From assembly GCF_900239945.1 (NCBI RefSeq), contig NZ_LT993738.1, positions 930,001-994,000 of the forward strand: a stretch of DNA of 64,000 nt, written 5' to 3'. The notes beneath the pieces are model-generated. The model was not told the origin of the DNA. It saw only the letters and a list, made by a program, of their open reading frames with translations, and searched no databases. The translations under genes and the position numbers were made by a program. The stretch is from Chlamydia serpentis (lineage in GTDB: Bacteria > Chlamydiota > Chlamydiia > Chlamydiales > Chlamydiaceae). Shown here piece by piece: positions 1-9,904 of this stretch (the first letter of the stretch is position 1; the number at the start of each line of letters is the position of its first letter).

Positions 1-965
1 TCATCTAGGGAGAGCTCTTCACAATTTACAATACAGTTAAATCTTCCTACAAATTCGGGAATCATACCAAACGCAATGAGGTCTTCGGTTTCAACCTTAG
101 CAAGTAGGTGATCTCGATTTTTCTGAGATAGATCTGCTTGATCGTCAGAAAAACCTATTGTTGTTTTCCCCAATCGTTTAGCGATAATCTTATCCAGATT
201 TACGAACGCTCCTCCTACGATAAACAAGATATTTTCAGTATTAACACGGATATACTCTTGGTTAGGGTGCTTACGTCCTCCTTTTGGGGGAACATTTGCC
301 GTAGTTCCTTCAACAATTTTTAGCAAGGCTTGTTGGACTCCTTCTCCGGAAACGTCTCTAGTAATAGAGACATTTGCAGTTGTCCTACCGATTTTATCGA
401 TTTCGTCGATATAGATAATTCCACGTTCTGCACGAGCTACATCATAATCAGCAGCTTGTAGTAATCGTAAGACTATGTTCTCTACATCTTCACCGACATA
501 GCCAGCTTCCGTTAGGGTCGTAGCATCTGCAATTGTAAAGGGAACATCTAAAATTTTTGCCAGGGTTTTTGCTATCAATGTTTTCCCAGATCCCGTCGGG
601 CCTAGGAGAAGAACATTAGACTTTCCATAGCTGACATGTTTGTTTTGTAGCAAAGCTCGTATACGCTTATAGTGATTATAAACAGCAACAGCTATCGTTT
701 TTTTTGCTCTTTCCTGACCGATGACGTAATCATCGATATGTTGTTTGATCTCTTTGGGAGTGAGTACCTTTAGGTCCGAAGGCTGCAGAGGGGGTTCTGA
801 AACTGCAGGTGAGGACACTGTAGAAGTCGGCTTTTTATCTAAAATCCCGGAGCATAATTTGATACAGTAATCACAAATATATACGGAAGGACCTGCGATC
901 AGCTTTTCTACATCTTTTTCAGATCGACCGCAAAATGAACAAATAGTTAGATTTTTTTTATTCAT
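1..965 (-). CDS. clpX: ClpX, ATP-dependent unfoldase of the ClpXP protease (3' end cut by window)
   Basis: AAA+ unfoldase that feeds substrates to ClpP in the cytoplasm. The ATG lies at 965-963 and about 321 codons are present; the C-terminus runs off the window, so this is partial only because of the edge. The N-terminal zinc-binding domain shows Cys9, Cys12, Cys31 and Cys34. Walker A GPTGSGKT is near residues 121-128, followed by a Walker B IYIDEID. An IGF tripeptide near residue 268 is the known ClpP-docking loop of ClpX. clpP ends only 9 nt upstream, so the two genes should be co-transcribed in the usual tig-clpP-clpX order. Identity is certain. Confidence 0.97.
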   Translation of the reverse strand, partial: MNKKNLTICSFCGRSEKDVEKLIAGPSVYICDYCIKLCSGILDKKPTSTVSSPAVSEPPLQPSDLKVLTPKEIKQHIDDYVIGQERAKKTIAVAVYNHYKRIRALLQNKHVSYGKSNVLLLGPTGSGKTLIAKTLAKILDVPFTIADATTLTEAGYVGEDVENIVLRLLQAADYDVARAERGIIYIDEIDKIGRTTANVSITRDVSGEGVQQALLKIVEGTTANVPPKGGRKHPNQEYIRVNTENILFIVGGAFVNLDKIIAKRLGKTTIGFSDDQADLSQKNRDHLLAKVETEDLIAFGMIPEFVGRFNCIVNCEELSLD

Positions 966-974
966 ATTCACTCT

Positions 975-1586
975 CTAAGTGCTACTTGTATCTTTATTAG
1001 TTTCTTTTGCAGAGGTTACCACTTTATCGATAAGTCCATATGAAATCGCTTCTTCAGCTCCCATGAAGAAGTCACGCTCGGAGTCTTCTATAATTTTTTC
1101 TATAGGTTGGCCCGTGCATTCGGACAAAATGTTTGCTAAATGTTTTTTCAATGTTAGAATTTCAGCAGCTTGTAATTGGATATCAGCAGATGTACCGATA
1201 ATCCCTCCTGAGGGTTGGTGAATCATCATACGGCTATGCGGCAGGGCATGACGCTTTCCTTTGGTTCCTGCGGATAACAAGAGAGCTCCCATGGAAGCAG
1301 CTTGACCAATACAATAAGTATTCACATCACAACCTAGGAAACGAATGGTATCATAGATTGCTAATCCTGCCGTGATATAGCCTCCTGGGGAGTTGATAAA
1401 AATTTGAATATCCTTTTTGGGATCCTCAGACATGAGAAAAAGCAGTTGAGCGATTACTGTATTTGCGAGGGGCTCCGTGATTTCCTGACCGATCATTACA
1501 ATACGATCTTTCAGAAGGCGGGAATAAATATCCATGGCCCTTTCACCACGGCCCGTATCCTCGACAACATAGGGTACTAGCGTCAT
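975..1586 (-). CDS. clpP: ClpP, proteolytic subunit of ATP-dependent Clp protease
   Basis: Serine peptidase forming the ClpP barrel, paired with ClpX next door. I start at the ATG at 1586 (203 aa) and not the in-frame ATG at 1592. The GAGG ribosome-binding site sits 8 nt before the 1586 ATG but only 2 nt before the other. With this start the catalytic triad is Ser98 (in QAASMG), His123 (in MMIHQPSGG) and Asp172 (in SERD), almost the mature E. coli numbering. Chlamydiae are known to carry two clpP paralogues; this is the clpX-linked one, often called clpP2. No propeptide is evident. Confidence 0.96.
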   Translation of the reverse strand: MTLVPYVVEDTGRGERAMDIYSRLLKDRIVMIGQEITEPLANTVIAQLLFLMSEDPKKDIQIFINSPGGYITAGLAIYDTIRFLGCDVNTYCIGQAASMGALLLSAGTKGKRHALPHSRMMIHQPSGGIIGTSADIQLQAAEILTLKKHLANILSECTGQPIEKIIEDSERDFFMGAEEAISYGLIDKVVTSAKETNKDTSST

Positions 1587-1620
1587 TTGCATTTCCTCAT
1601 CAAATAATTTTCATTTTATG

Positions 1621-1640
1621 TCATAAGCTCTAGCTTATGA
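1621..1640. promoter_or_regulatory. Inverted repeat upstream of clpP
   Basis: Nine-base arms (TCATAAGCT / AGCTTATGA) separated by 2 nt lie 34 nt upstream of the clpP start in the 178-nt tig-clpP gap. The symmetry would suit an operator or a small leader hairpin. It does not match the CIRCE/HrcA operator and has no T-run, so a terminator is unlikely. Function is inference only. Confidence 0.35.
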
Positions 1641-1764
1641 AACGACTTTAACAAGATAGCTAAAGCTTTTTTAAGCTGTCTAGGTTAACAATAAGCTTAG
1701 ACATTAAAATCTCGAATTCTATGTTTAAGACTTTCTTGGGTCAAGTATTTTCCTCTACCTAAAT

Positions 1765-3090
1765 TTATGCAGAAGGAGTTGTTGTTAACTGTTCTGCTTT
1801 CCGAAGAACATGTTCTATAGCTTTGCTATAGGTCAGTCGATCTCTAGCTGACATAACGAGTTCTTGTAAGGTATCATTGGAAATGTCTTTCGGGGGCTGG
1901 GCTCCGAAGCGCTCTTTTGAACATACATCTATCATGTATTGTAGTTCTTCGCGGCTAATGGTGAGTTTTGCGTCAGCAAAAATTTTATGGGTTAAAAACA
2001 GCAATTTCAACGCTTTTTTAGCATCTTCAGAGGCTTCTTTTATCAGCTCTGATTTTTGTGCCTCAAGTTCTTCATCAGAACAATATTGAATTAGACGTGC
2101 ATTAAGAAGTTTTTCTCTTTTGATTACGGTTACACGTTCTTCAAAAAGAGTTGTAGGAAGCTCAAAATCTAGAAGCGTAGCAAGGGCATCTTCAGCTGCA
2201 GAAAAGCGTTTATGCCATTGTTTATCCTTGGCTTGTTTTTCTAGTTGTAAACGTAGTTTTGCTTTCAAATCATCTAGAGATTCTGCTTGTAATTGTTGGG
2301 CTTTTTTCTCATCAATCTCTGGAATAGAAACTTCTATTACAGAGTTGACTGTGAATGTTAGAGTGTTTCCTCTTAAGAAAGATTGAATTTCAGGAGAACC
2401 AATTGACTCAACAACCTGGTGACCAGGAGGAATTCCCAAGAACTTCTCTTTAAAAGCATCGGACATCTCTTCTTCAGACAGCTTAAAATATTTGTTTTCA
2501 AAAATAGCTGCTGAAGAAGCTGGCTCGTTGTCCTTAGAAACATGTAAGGAAATAGAAAGAAAATCACCTTCCTGAGAGGGGCGCTCGACAGGTGTTTTCG
2601 TGGCAAAAAACATAGCAATATTTTCGAGTCCTTTTTTCAGATCATCATCTGAAACTTCTGCAACAGGTTCCTCTTCAGGTAAAGAAAGATTCCCCCAGGG
2701 AATATCTGGAATTACAGGGAAGGCTTCATAATTGAATTCTACTTTTCCTCCTTCTTGAAGGTCTAGTTGAATTACTGAAGCAGAACGGACAGCTTTAGGA
2801 GACAGAGGCCTGCGATCTCCTACTGTAGATAAAGCATGGTAGGCATCTTGAGTTAATAGCTCTCCTAATTCTTTTCTTAAAGGAGCCGGGTATCGGGAGG
2901 CAATAATGTCGTCGGGGGCTTTGCCTTTACGAAATCCAGGGAGGGCAACTTCTTTTTTAATTTTTTTAAGAGCCTGCTTATTTAATTTATTCAGTACTTC
3001 TGGAGAGACTTTTACTAAGGCTGAAACAATACAACCAGGAGATTCTTCTAAATCGACAGAGAACTGCTCATTGGAGAGGTTGCGTGGCAC
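1765..3090 (-). CDS. tig: Trigger factor, ribosome-associated chaperone and prolyl isomerase
   Basis: Binds nascent chains at the ribosome exit tunnel. The 441-residue length fits the family. The ribosome-binding signature GFRKGKAP is at residues 52-59, the central part fits the FKBP-type PPIase domain, and the long helical C-terminal arm follows. The ATG at 3090 has no strong ribosome-binding site, but the N-terminus aligns with trigger factors. It is the first gene of the tig-clpP-clpX group on this strand; the 178-nt gap before clpP leaves room for a second promoter. The tRNA-Gly gene lies just upstream on the same strand. Confidence 0.96.
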   Translation of the reverse strand: MPRNLSNEQFSVDLEESPGCIVSALVKVSPEVLNKLNKQALKKIKKEVALPGFRKGKAPDDIIASRYPAPLRKELGELLTQDAYHALSTVGDRRPLSPKAVRSASVIQLDLQEGGKVEFNYEAFPVIPDIPWGNLSLPEEEPVAEVSDDDLKKGLENIAMFFATKTPVERPSQEGDFLSISLHVSKDNEPASSAAIFENKYFKLSEEEMSDAFKEKFLGIPPGHQVVESIGSPEIQSFLRGNTLTFTVNSVIEVSIPEIDEKKAQQLQAESLDDLKAKLRLQLEKQAKDKQWHKRFSAAEDALATLLDFELPTTLFEERVTVIKREKLLNARLIQYCSDEELEAQKSELIKEASEDAKKALKLLFLTHKIFADAKLTISREELQYMIDVCSKERFGAQPPKDISNDTLQELVMSARDRLTYSKAIEHVLRKAEQLTTTPSA

Positions 3091-3123
3091 AAGACGACCC
3101 TTTTTATTAGATTCGGAAAGAAT

Positions 3124-3195
<72 letters not shown>

Positions 3196-3375
3196 AAAGA
3201 AAAAGATAGTTTAGATATTTACAGAGTTTTTAGCAATGGCTAGCGTTTTTAGCATGATGGAAATATAGCTCTCTTACTTCTCCGAAATATTTCGATAAAA
3301 TTTTTCATTGATTTAGCATGGGTAAACAGGTACAAGTAAGCAGATTATATTATCCACTCTCATTTTAGAGGAGAA

Positions 3376-6300
3376 ATGCTTAATTTTCGCAAGTTGCGCC
3401 GGGATTTTTCAGCCAATATTTTACAGGATGGTAAGGAACTTTTTGAGCAGGGGGCAGTGATTGATGCGAAAATTCTCTCCATGAATGGAGAGACCGTCTC
3501 TATCAGTGCTCAGATTCGAGGCCTCTATGAAAACATCTATGAATGCGAGATCGAGGTTGACCGATCAGAATCTGATACTGTAGATTCTAACTGTGATTGT
3601 TCTTATAATTACGACTGTCAGCATATTGTCGCTTTATTATTCTATCTAGAGCAGTACTTCAATGAGATGGTAGTAGCTTATTCTCGTAGCACTGATTTAG
3701 AAACGGATCAAGAAATCAATGAAGAAGTTAAAAAAGAGCTTCAGGAGACTTTTGTTGCTGCTGCAACCAAAGAAGAAGAACGTAAGGATCGTGAGCATCA
3801 AAAAGAGATTTTAAGAGAATATATTCATGCTGCAAATGCTTTAAGCGCGAACCCTTTTTTTCTTCCTCTAGAGTATTTAGAGAAAGATTCTGCTGAACTT
3901 GCTGTACTTTTTGTTGCTGCTAATGAAGAAACATTTGCCCCGAGTAATCAGCCTATAGAGTTTCAATTAGTGCTTAGATTGCCTTGTCGTTCTAAGCCTT
4001 TTTATATTTCTAATATTCGCACGTTTTTAGAAGGGGTACTATATCAAGAACCGATCGTATTAAATGGGCGTCGTTTTTTCTTCACCATGCAATCTTTTAA
4101 TGCTTCGGATCGCAAATTAATTGATTTATTGATTCGTTATGTCCGTTATCCTAATCATACTACTGAAGAGAAATTGTTAAAATCGGCGTATTTGATGCCC
4201 CCTGCTTTAGGAGTTATTCTTGCTAAGATGTTTGAGCATCAATTGGCAGATCGTGGAGGAGGAAGTTTAGGAGAGAAAGAAAGTTTTTCAGGATTATTTT
4301 GTGGAAATCTTGAAGAACCGCTGTGTTGGTCATTAACTCCTGCTAAAATGAAGTTCAATTTAGACTTCTTTGATATGCCATATAAAGCTTTGCTTATGAC
4401 CCCTCTCATTGTTGTTGATGATGATGAGGTGCAGCCTGAGCATACTATGTTATTGGAGTCTGATGCCCCAGGGATTATCCACCGTTTTGTTTATCATCGT
4501 TTTGCTCCTCAGATCAAGCGTGCGCATTTACGTTCTTTCAGTCGTTTGCGAGATATTGCAATTCCTGAGGCTTTATTTGGTTCATTCCGTGAGAATGCTC
4601 TTCCTGTGTTTCAGGAGTATGCCGAAATTACTAATGTTCGACTTCTGAATTCTTTTGTTACACTTCCTTATGTAGACGAGGTTCGCGCGACTTGTGACAT
4701 GAGTTACTTGGATGGTGAATTAGAAGCGAAACTACATTTTCTTTATGGGTCTTTGCGTATTCCTGCAGCATCATTAAATTTGCAGTATCAAGATATCCGT
4801 GCATTTATAAGTGATGAGGGAATTTTAGCTAGAAATTTAGTTGAAGAACGTAAAATGCTGGAAGAGGTCTTTGCAGGCTTTATTTATGATGAACGTGACG
4901 GAGCTTTTCATGTGAAGAGTGAAAAGAAAATCGTTGAGTTTATGACAGAAACGATCCCCGCAAATCAACATCGAATTACCTTTAACTGTCCTCAGAATCT
5001 TTCAGATCAATTTGTTTATGATGAAACGATCTTTGAATTGTCATTTCGAGAGGGGAGTGATATTAACTATTATGAGGCTGAACTTAAGGTCCATGGTTTA
5101 TTGAAAGGAGTAGCTTTAGATTTATTGTGGGATTGTATTAGCGCTAAAAAACGCTTTTTAGAGATTCCTAAAGGTGGACAACAATCTAAGGGTAATCGTC
5201 GTGCCAAGGTAATTGCAGGGAAGTTGCCTTGTATTTTAGTTTTGGATTTAGAAAAAATTGCTCCTGTAGTTCAGATCTTTAACGAAATAGGGTTTAAGGT
5301 TTTAGATGATTTGACCCAAAAATGTCCTTTATGGAGTTTAACAGGAATATCGATAGATCAGTTTCAGGGACTTCCTGTGAATTTTTCTATGTCTGATAGG
5401 CTTCTAGAGATTCAGAAGCAAATCCGTGGTGAGATAGAATTTGATTTTCAAGAAGTTCCTCAACAAATTCAGGCCACTTTACGTAATTATCAAACTGAAG
5501 GAGTGCATTGGCTAGAGCGTTTGAGAAAAATGCATCTCAATGGAATTTTAGCTGATGACATGGGTCTTGGAAAGACTTTACAGGCTATTATTGCAGTTAC
5601 GCAGAGTAAGTTAGAGAAAGGCGATGGCTGTTCCTTGATTGTTTGTCCTACTTCTTTAGTTTATAACTGGAAAGAAGAGTTTCGTAAATTTAATCCTGAA
5701 TTCAAGACTTTGGTGATTGATGGAGTGCCTTCGCAGCGACGTAAGCAACTAACTTCTTTATCTTGCCAAGATGTAGCGATCACATCTTATAATTTATTGC
5801 AGAAAGACGTCGAGTTATATAAGAACTTTCGTTTTGATTATCTTGTTTTAGATGAAGCCCATCATATTAAGAATCGTACCACACGTAATGCAAAATCTGT
5901 TAAAATGATTCAATCTGATCATCGCTTAATTTTAACTGGTACACCGATAGAAAACTCTTTAGAAGAGTTATGGAGTCTTTTTGATTTCTTAATGCCTGGT
6001 TTATTGAGTACCTATGACCGTTTTGTTGGAAAATACATACGTACCGGAAACTATATGGGTAATAAGGCGGATAATATGGTGGCACTTAAGAAAAAAGTCT
6101 CACCCTTTATTCTCCGTCGTATGAAAGAAGATGTATTGAAAGATCTTCCTCCAGTCTCTGAAATACTGTATCACTGTCACCTTACGGATTCCCAAAGAGA
6201 ACTGTATCAATCTTACGCGGCTTCTGCAAAACAAGAGCTTTCTCGATTGGTCAAACAAGAGGGCTTTGAGCGCATTCATATTCATGTTTTAGCGACTTTA

Positions 6301-6876
6301 ACTAGACTAAAACAAATTTGTTGCCATCCAGCTATCTTTGCTAAGGATGCTCCAGAACCTGGGGATTCAGCAAAGTATGATATGTTAATGGATCTTCTTT
6401 CCTCCCTTGTAGATTCTGGGCATAAGACTGTGGTCTTTAGCCAGTATACAAAGATGTTAGGTATTATTAAGAAAGATTTAGAGGCCCAAGGTATTCCTTT
6501 TCTATATTTAGATGGTTCCACCAAGAACAGATTGGACTTAGTAAATCAGTTTAATGAAGATTCTAGCTTGCTTGTCTTTTTGATTTCATTAAAAGCTGGA
6601 GGAACAGGGTTAAATCTTGTTGGTGCTGATACTGTGATTCACTATGATATGTGGTGGAACCCTGCAGTAGAGAACCAAGCTACTGACCGAGTCCATCGTA
6701 TTGGGCAGAGTCGTTCTGTTTCCTCGTATAAATTAGTGACGTTGAATACCATTGAAGAGAAGATTCTTACTTTACAAAACCGTAAAAAGAGCCTTGTAAA
6801 GAAAGTGATTAACTCTGATGATGAGGTTGTCTCCAAGTTAACTTGGGAAGAAGTATTGGAATTGTTGCAGATATGA
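3376..6876 (+). CDS. SWIM-domain SNF2-family helicase/ATPase
   Basis: Large superfamily 2 ATPase of 1166 aa, predicted to remodel DNA-protein complexes; its actual substrate is unknown. A SWIM zinc motif (Cys73-x-Cys75-x5-Cys81-x-His83) is near the N-terminus. A roughly 600-residue middle region has no motif I recognise. The Snf2 helicase core follows, with DDMGLGKT near 727-734, DEAH at 826-829 and a C-terminal motif VI TDRVHRIGQ. AGAGGAG stands just before the ATG. mreB begins 4 nt after the stop, so SNF2-mreB-pckG look like one transcript. This corresponds to the C. trachomatis CT708 family as I recall it. Confidence 0.9.
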   Translation: MLNFRKLRRDFSANILQDGKELFEQGAVIDAKILSMNGETVSISAQIRGLYENIYECEIEVDRSESDTVDSNCDCSYNYDCQHIVALLFYLEQYFNEMVVAYSRSTDLETDQEINEEVKKELQETFVAAATKEEERKDREHQKEILREYIHAANALSANPFFLPLEYLEKDSAELAVLFVAANEETFAPSNQPIEFQLVLRLPCRSKPFYISNIRTFLEGVLYQEPIVLNGRRFFFTMQSFNASDRKLIDLLIRYVRYPNHTTEEKLLKSAYLMPPALGVILAKMFEHQLADRGGGSLGEKESFSGLFCGNLEEPLCWSLTPAKMKFNLDFFDMPYKALLMTPLIVVDDDEVQPEHTMLLESDAPGIIHRFVYHRFAPQIKRAHLRSFSRLRDIAIPEALFGSFRENALPVFQEYAEITNVRLLNSFVTLPYVDEVRATCDMSYLDGELEAKLHFLYGSLRIPAASLNLQYQDIRAFISDEGILARNLVEERKMLEEVFAGFIYDERDGAFHVKSEKKIVEFMTETIPANQHRITFNCPQNLSDQFVYDETIFELSFREGSDINYYEAELKVHGLLKGVALDLLWDCISAKKRFLEIPKGGQQSKGNRRAKVIAGKLPCILVLDLEKIAPVVQIFNEIGFKVLDDLTQKCPLWSLTGISIDQFQGLPVNFSMSDRLLEIQKQIRGEIEFDFQEVPQQIQATLRNYQTEGVHWLERLRKMHLNGILADDMGLGKTLQAIIAVTQSKLEKGDGCSLIVCPTSLVYNWKEEFRKFNPEFKTLVIDGVPSQRRKQLTSLSCQDVAITSYNLLQKDVELYKNFRFDYLVLDEAHHIKNRTTRNAKSVKMIQSDHRLILTGTPIENSLEELWSLFDFLMPGLLSTYDRFVGKYIRTGNYMGNKADNMVALKKKVSPFILRRMKEDVLKDLPPVSEILYHCHLTDSQRELYQSYAASAKQELSRLVKQEGFERIHIHVLATLTRLKQICCHPAIFAKDAPEPGDSAKYDMLMDLLSSLVDSGHKTVVFSQYTKMLGIIKKDLEAQGIPFLYLDGSTKNRLDLVNQFNEDSSLLVFLISLKAGGTGLNLVGADTVIHYDMWWNPAVENQATDRVHRIGQSRSVSSYKLVTLNTIEEKILTLQNRKKSLVKKVINSDDEVVSKLTWEEVLELLQI

Positions 6877-6880
6877 TTTT

Positions 6881-7981
6881 ATGAGCCCACATCGCAATCT
6901 GTTTAAGCTTAAAAATTTTTCTAATCGCCTTTATAACAGGGCTTTAGGGCGCTTCGACAAAGTCTTTAATTTTTTTTCTGGTAATGTAGGTATTGATTTA
7001 GGAACTGCAAATACCTTGGTTTATGTCCGAGGCCGGGGTATTGTTCTTAGTGAGCCTTCAGTAGTTGCTGTTGACGCGCAGACTCACGCAGTTCTTGCAG
7101 TAGGACATAAGGCTAAAGCGATGTTAGGCAAGACGCCTAGAAAAATTATGGCAGTGCGTCCTATGAAAGATGGAGTCATTGCTGATTTCGAGATTGCAGA
7201 AGGAATGTTAAAGGCTTTAATTAAGCGTGTTACACCTTCTCGTAGCGTTTTTCGCCCAAGAATTTTAATAGCAGTTCCTTCTGGGATTACTGGTGTTGAA
7301 AAGCGTGCTGTTGAGGATTCTGCATTACATGCTGGAGCTCAGGAAGTTATTTTAATTGAAGAGCCTATGGCTGCCGCTATTGGTGTAGATCTTCCTGTTC
7401 ATGAACCCGCAGCGAGCATGATTATTGATATTGGTGGAGGAACTACAGAGATTGCCATTATTTCTTTAGGAGGAATTGTTGAATCTCGTTCTTTACGTAT
7501 TGCTGGGGATGAGTTTGATGAGTGCATCATTAACTACATGCGTCGTACATATAATTTAATGATAGGCCCTCGCACTGCTGAGGAGATCAAAATTACCATT
7601 GGTTCAGCATACCCTTTAGGCGATCAAGAATTAGAAATGGAAGTTCGGGGTCGTGATCAGGTTGCAGGGCTGCCTATTACGAAGCGTATTAATTCTGTAG
7701 AAATTAGAGAATGCTTAGCTGAGCCTATTCAGCAGATTATAGAATGTGTGCGGTTGACTTTAGAAAAGTGTCCCCCGGAGCTTTCAGCAGACTTAGTAGA
7801 GCGTGGTATGGTTTTAGCAGGTGGGGGGGCTTTAATTAAGGGATTAGATAAAGCTCTCAGTAAGAATACTGGGCTTTCTGTGATTACTGCTCCGCATCCT
7901 TTGCTAGCCGTTTGTTTGGGAACGGGTAAAGCTTTAGAGCATTTAGATCAGTTTAAAAAACGCAAAGGGAATTTGGTGTAG
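6881..7981 (+). CDS. mreB: MreB, bacterial actin organising peptidoglycan synthesis
   Basis: Actin-fold ATPase that forms membrane filaments. In chlamydiae, which lack FtsZ, MreB is known to act at the division site. The nucleotide-binding motif IDLGTANT begins at residue 38, whereas in E. coli MreB it begins near residue 15, so there is an N-terminal extension of about 23 residues rich in basic and aromatic side chains. DIGGGTTEI and the C-terminal AGGGALIKGLD motif are intact. The ATG lies 4 nt after the SNF2 stop with no good ribosome-binding site, suggesting translational coupling. pckG starts 2 nt downstream. Confidence 0.96.
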   Translation: MSPHRNLFKLKNFSNRLYNRALGRFDKVFNFFSGNVGIDLGTANTLVYVRGRGIVLSEPSVVAVDAQTHAVLAVGHKAKAMLGKTPRKIMAVRPMKDGVIADFEIAEGMLKALIKRVTPSRSVFRPRILIAVPSGITGVEKRAVEDSALHAGAQEVILIEEPMAAAIGVDLPVHEPAASMIIDIGGGTTEIAIISLGGIVESRSLRIAGDEFDECIINYMRRTYNLMIGPRTAEEIKITIGSAYPLGDQELEMEVRGRDQVAGLPITKRINSVEIRECLAEPIQQIIECVRLTLEKCPPELSADLVERGMVLAGGGALIKGLDKALSKNTGLSVITAPHPLLAVCLGTGKALEHLDQFKKRKGNLV

Positions 7982-7983
7982 TC

Positions 7984-9786
7984 ATGGAATGGTTTGAGAA
8001 CATTAACCATGAAGGTCTGAAATCATGGATTAGTGATGTGATTAAGTTAACTAATCCAGAGAAAATACGTCTTTGTGACGGCTCAGATTCGGAGTACGCT
8101 GAATTATGTACTTTGATGCAAAGTACAAAAACTATGATCCCTTTGAATCCCGATTTACATCCTAATTGTTTTTTAGTGCGCTCTTCCCCAAATGATGTTG
8201 CTCGTGTTGAGCAGTTTACCTTTATTTGTACTCCGACGCAAAAAGAAGCAGGTCCTACTAATAACTGGAGAGATCCTCAAGAGATGCGTAAAGAATTGCA
8301 TCAACTTTTTCGTGGATGTATGCAGAGACGGACGCTTTATATTGTTCCATTTTGCATGGGACCTTTAGACTCTCCATTTTCTATTGTAGGTGTGGAGTTA
8401 ACAGATTCTCCTTATGTAGTTTGTTCTATGAAGATCATGACACGTATGGGGCATGATATTTTGCGTTCTTTAGGCACTTCAGGAAAATTTTTGAAGTGCT
8501 TACATAGTGTAGGGAAACCTTTATCTCCAGGAGAGAAAGATGTTCCTTGGCCTTGTAATCCTCAGGCTATGCGAATTGTACATTTTCAAGATGATAGTAG
8601 TGTGATGTCTTTTGGAAGTGGCTATGGTGGCAATGCGTTGCTTGGGAAGAAGTGTGTTGCTCTTCGCTTAGCCTCTTATATGGCAAAAATGCAGGGTTGG
8701 CTCGCTGAACATATGTTAATTATTGGTGTTACCAATCCTGAAGGAAAGAAGAAATACTTTTCAGCTTCTTTCCCAAGTGCTTGTGGTAAGACTAATTTAG
8801 CGATGTTGATGCCTAAGCTTCCTGGTTGGAAGATAGAATGTATTGGGGACGATATTGCTTGGATTCGTCCAGGTAATGATGGCAGATTATACGCGGTAAA
8901 TCCAGAGTATGGATTTTTTGGTGTTGCTCCAGGAACTTCTGAGCTTACGAATCCGAATGCGTTAAGTACTTGTAGGTCCAATTCGATTTTTACAAATGTA
9001 GCACTGACTGCAAATAATGATGTTTGGTGGGAAGGGTTAACGGATCAGGTCCCAGCATCCTTAACAGATTGGCTTGGAAATCCTTGGCATCCTGGCGGTA
9101 GTCCTGCTGCACATCCGAATTCTCGGTTTACTGCACCTTTACGTCAGTGTCCTTCTTTAGACCCCGAATGGAATAATCCTCAGGGAGTTCCTTTAGAGGC
9201 AATTATTTTTGGAGGACGTCGTTCTGAAACGATTCCTTTAGTTTATGAAGCTTTGAGTTGGGAACATGGAGTCACTATAGGAGCAGGAATGTCGTCGACG
9301 ACAACAGCTGCTATTGTTGGCGAGTTAGGCAAACTTCGTCACGATCCTTTTGCTATGCTTCCTTTCTGTGGATACAACATGGGTGATTACTTCCAGCATT
9401 GGCTTTCCTTTGCCGAGAACACAGATCTTAAACTTCCTAAAATTTTTGGAGTCAATTGGTTCCGTAAGAATAATCAAGGGGAGTTCCTATGGCCAGGATT
9501 TAGTGAGAACTTACGTGTTCTAGAATGGATATTTCAAAGGGTAGACGGTGTCCAGGATATTGCTTATCGGACTCCTATTGGTTATCTTCCTGATGTTCAG
9601 AAGTTCAATCTAGAAGGATTGAATCTTACTGCACAGGCTTTGCATGATCTTTTCTCTTTGGATACATGTGGTTGGCTTACTGAAGTTGAAAATATCCAAG
9701 ACTATTTGAAGATCTTTGGTGCAGAGTGTCCACAACAGATCACTGATGAGTTGTTGCGAATTAAATCAGAATTAGAGTCAAAATAA
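7984..9786 (+). CDS. pckG: Phosphoenolpyruvate carboxykinase (GTP)
   Basis: Interconverts oxaloacetate plus GTP with phosphoenolpyruvate, linking the partial TCA cycle to gluconeogenesis. The 600-residue length is that of the GTP-dependent class. The kinase loop SACGKTN is at residues 265-271 with the class-typical cysteine (Cys267). The downstream motif FGGRRSETIP is also characteristic of the GTP enzymes. It starts 2 nt after mreB, so it is very likely on the same transcript. The name pckA is also used for this gene in chlamydial genomes. Confidence 0.95.
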   Translation: MEWFENINHEGLKSWISDVIKLTNPEKIRLCDGSDSEYAELCTLMQSTKTMIPLNPDLHPNCFLVRSSPNDVARVEQFTFICTPTQKEAGPTNNWRDPQEMRKELHQLFRGCMQRRTLYIVPFCMGPLDSPFSIVGVELTDSPYVVCSMKIMTRMGHDILRSLGTSGKFLKCLHSVGKPLSPGEKDVPWPCNPQAMRIVHFQDDSSVMSFGSGYGGNALLGKKCVALRLASYMAKMQGWLAEHMLIIGVTNPEGKKKYFSASFPSACGKTNLAMLMPKLPGWKIECIGDDIAWIRPGNDGRLYAVNPEYGFFGVAPGTSELTNPNALSTCRSNSIFTNVALTANNDVWWEGLTDQVPASLTDWLGNPWHPGGSPAAHPNSRFTAPLRQCPSLDPEWNNPQGVPLEAIIFGGRRSETIPLVYEALSWEHGVTIGAGMSSTTTAAIVGELGKLRHDPFAMLPFCGYNMGDYFQHWLSFAENTDLKLPKIFGVNWFRKNNQGEFLWPGFSENLRVLEWIFQRVDGVQDIAYRTPIGYLPDVQKFNLEGLNLTAQALHDLFSLDTCGWLTEVENIQDYLKIFGAECPQQITDELLRIKSELESK

Positions 9787-9904
9787 TAAATTAAACTCGT
9801 TAGTTGTTTATAAGTTAGTTTCAATAAAGATTATTTCTTGTTTTTTATAAATTATTTTTTAATTAAAATTAGGAATAATTGATTGTTATTATCTAATAAG
9901 TCCC

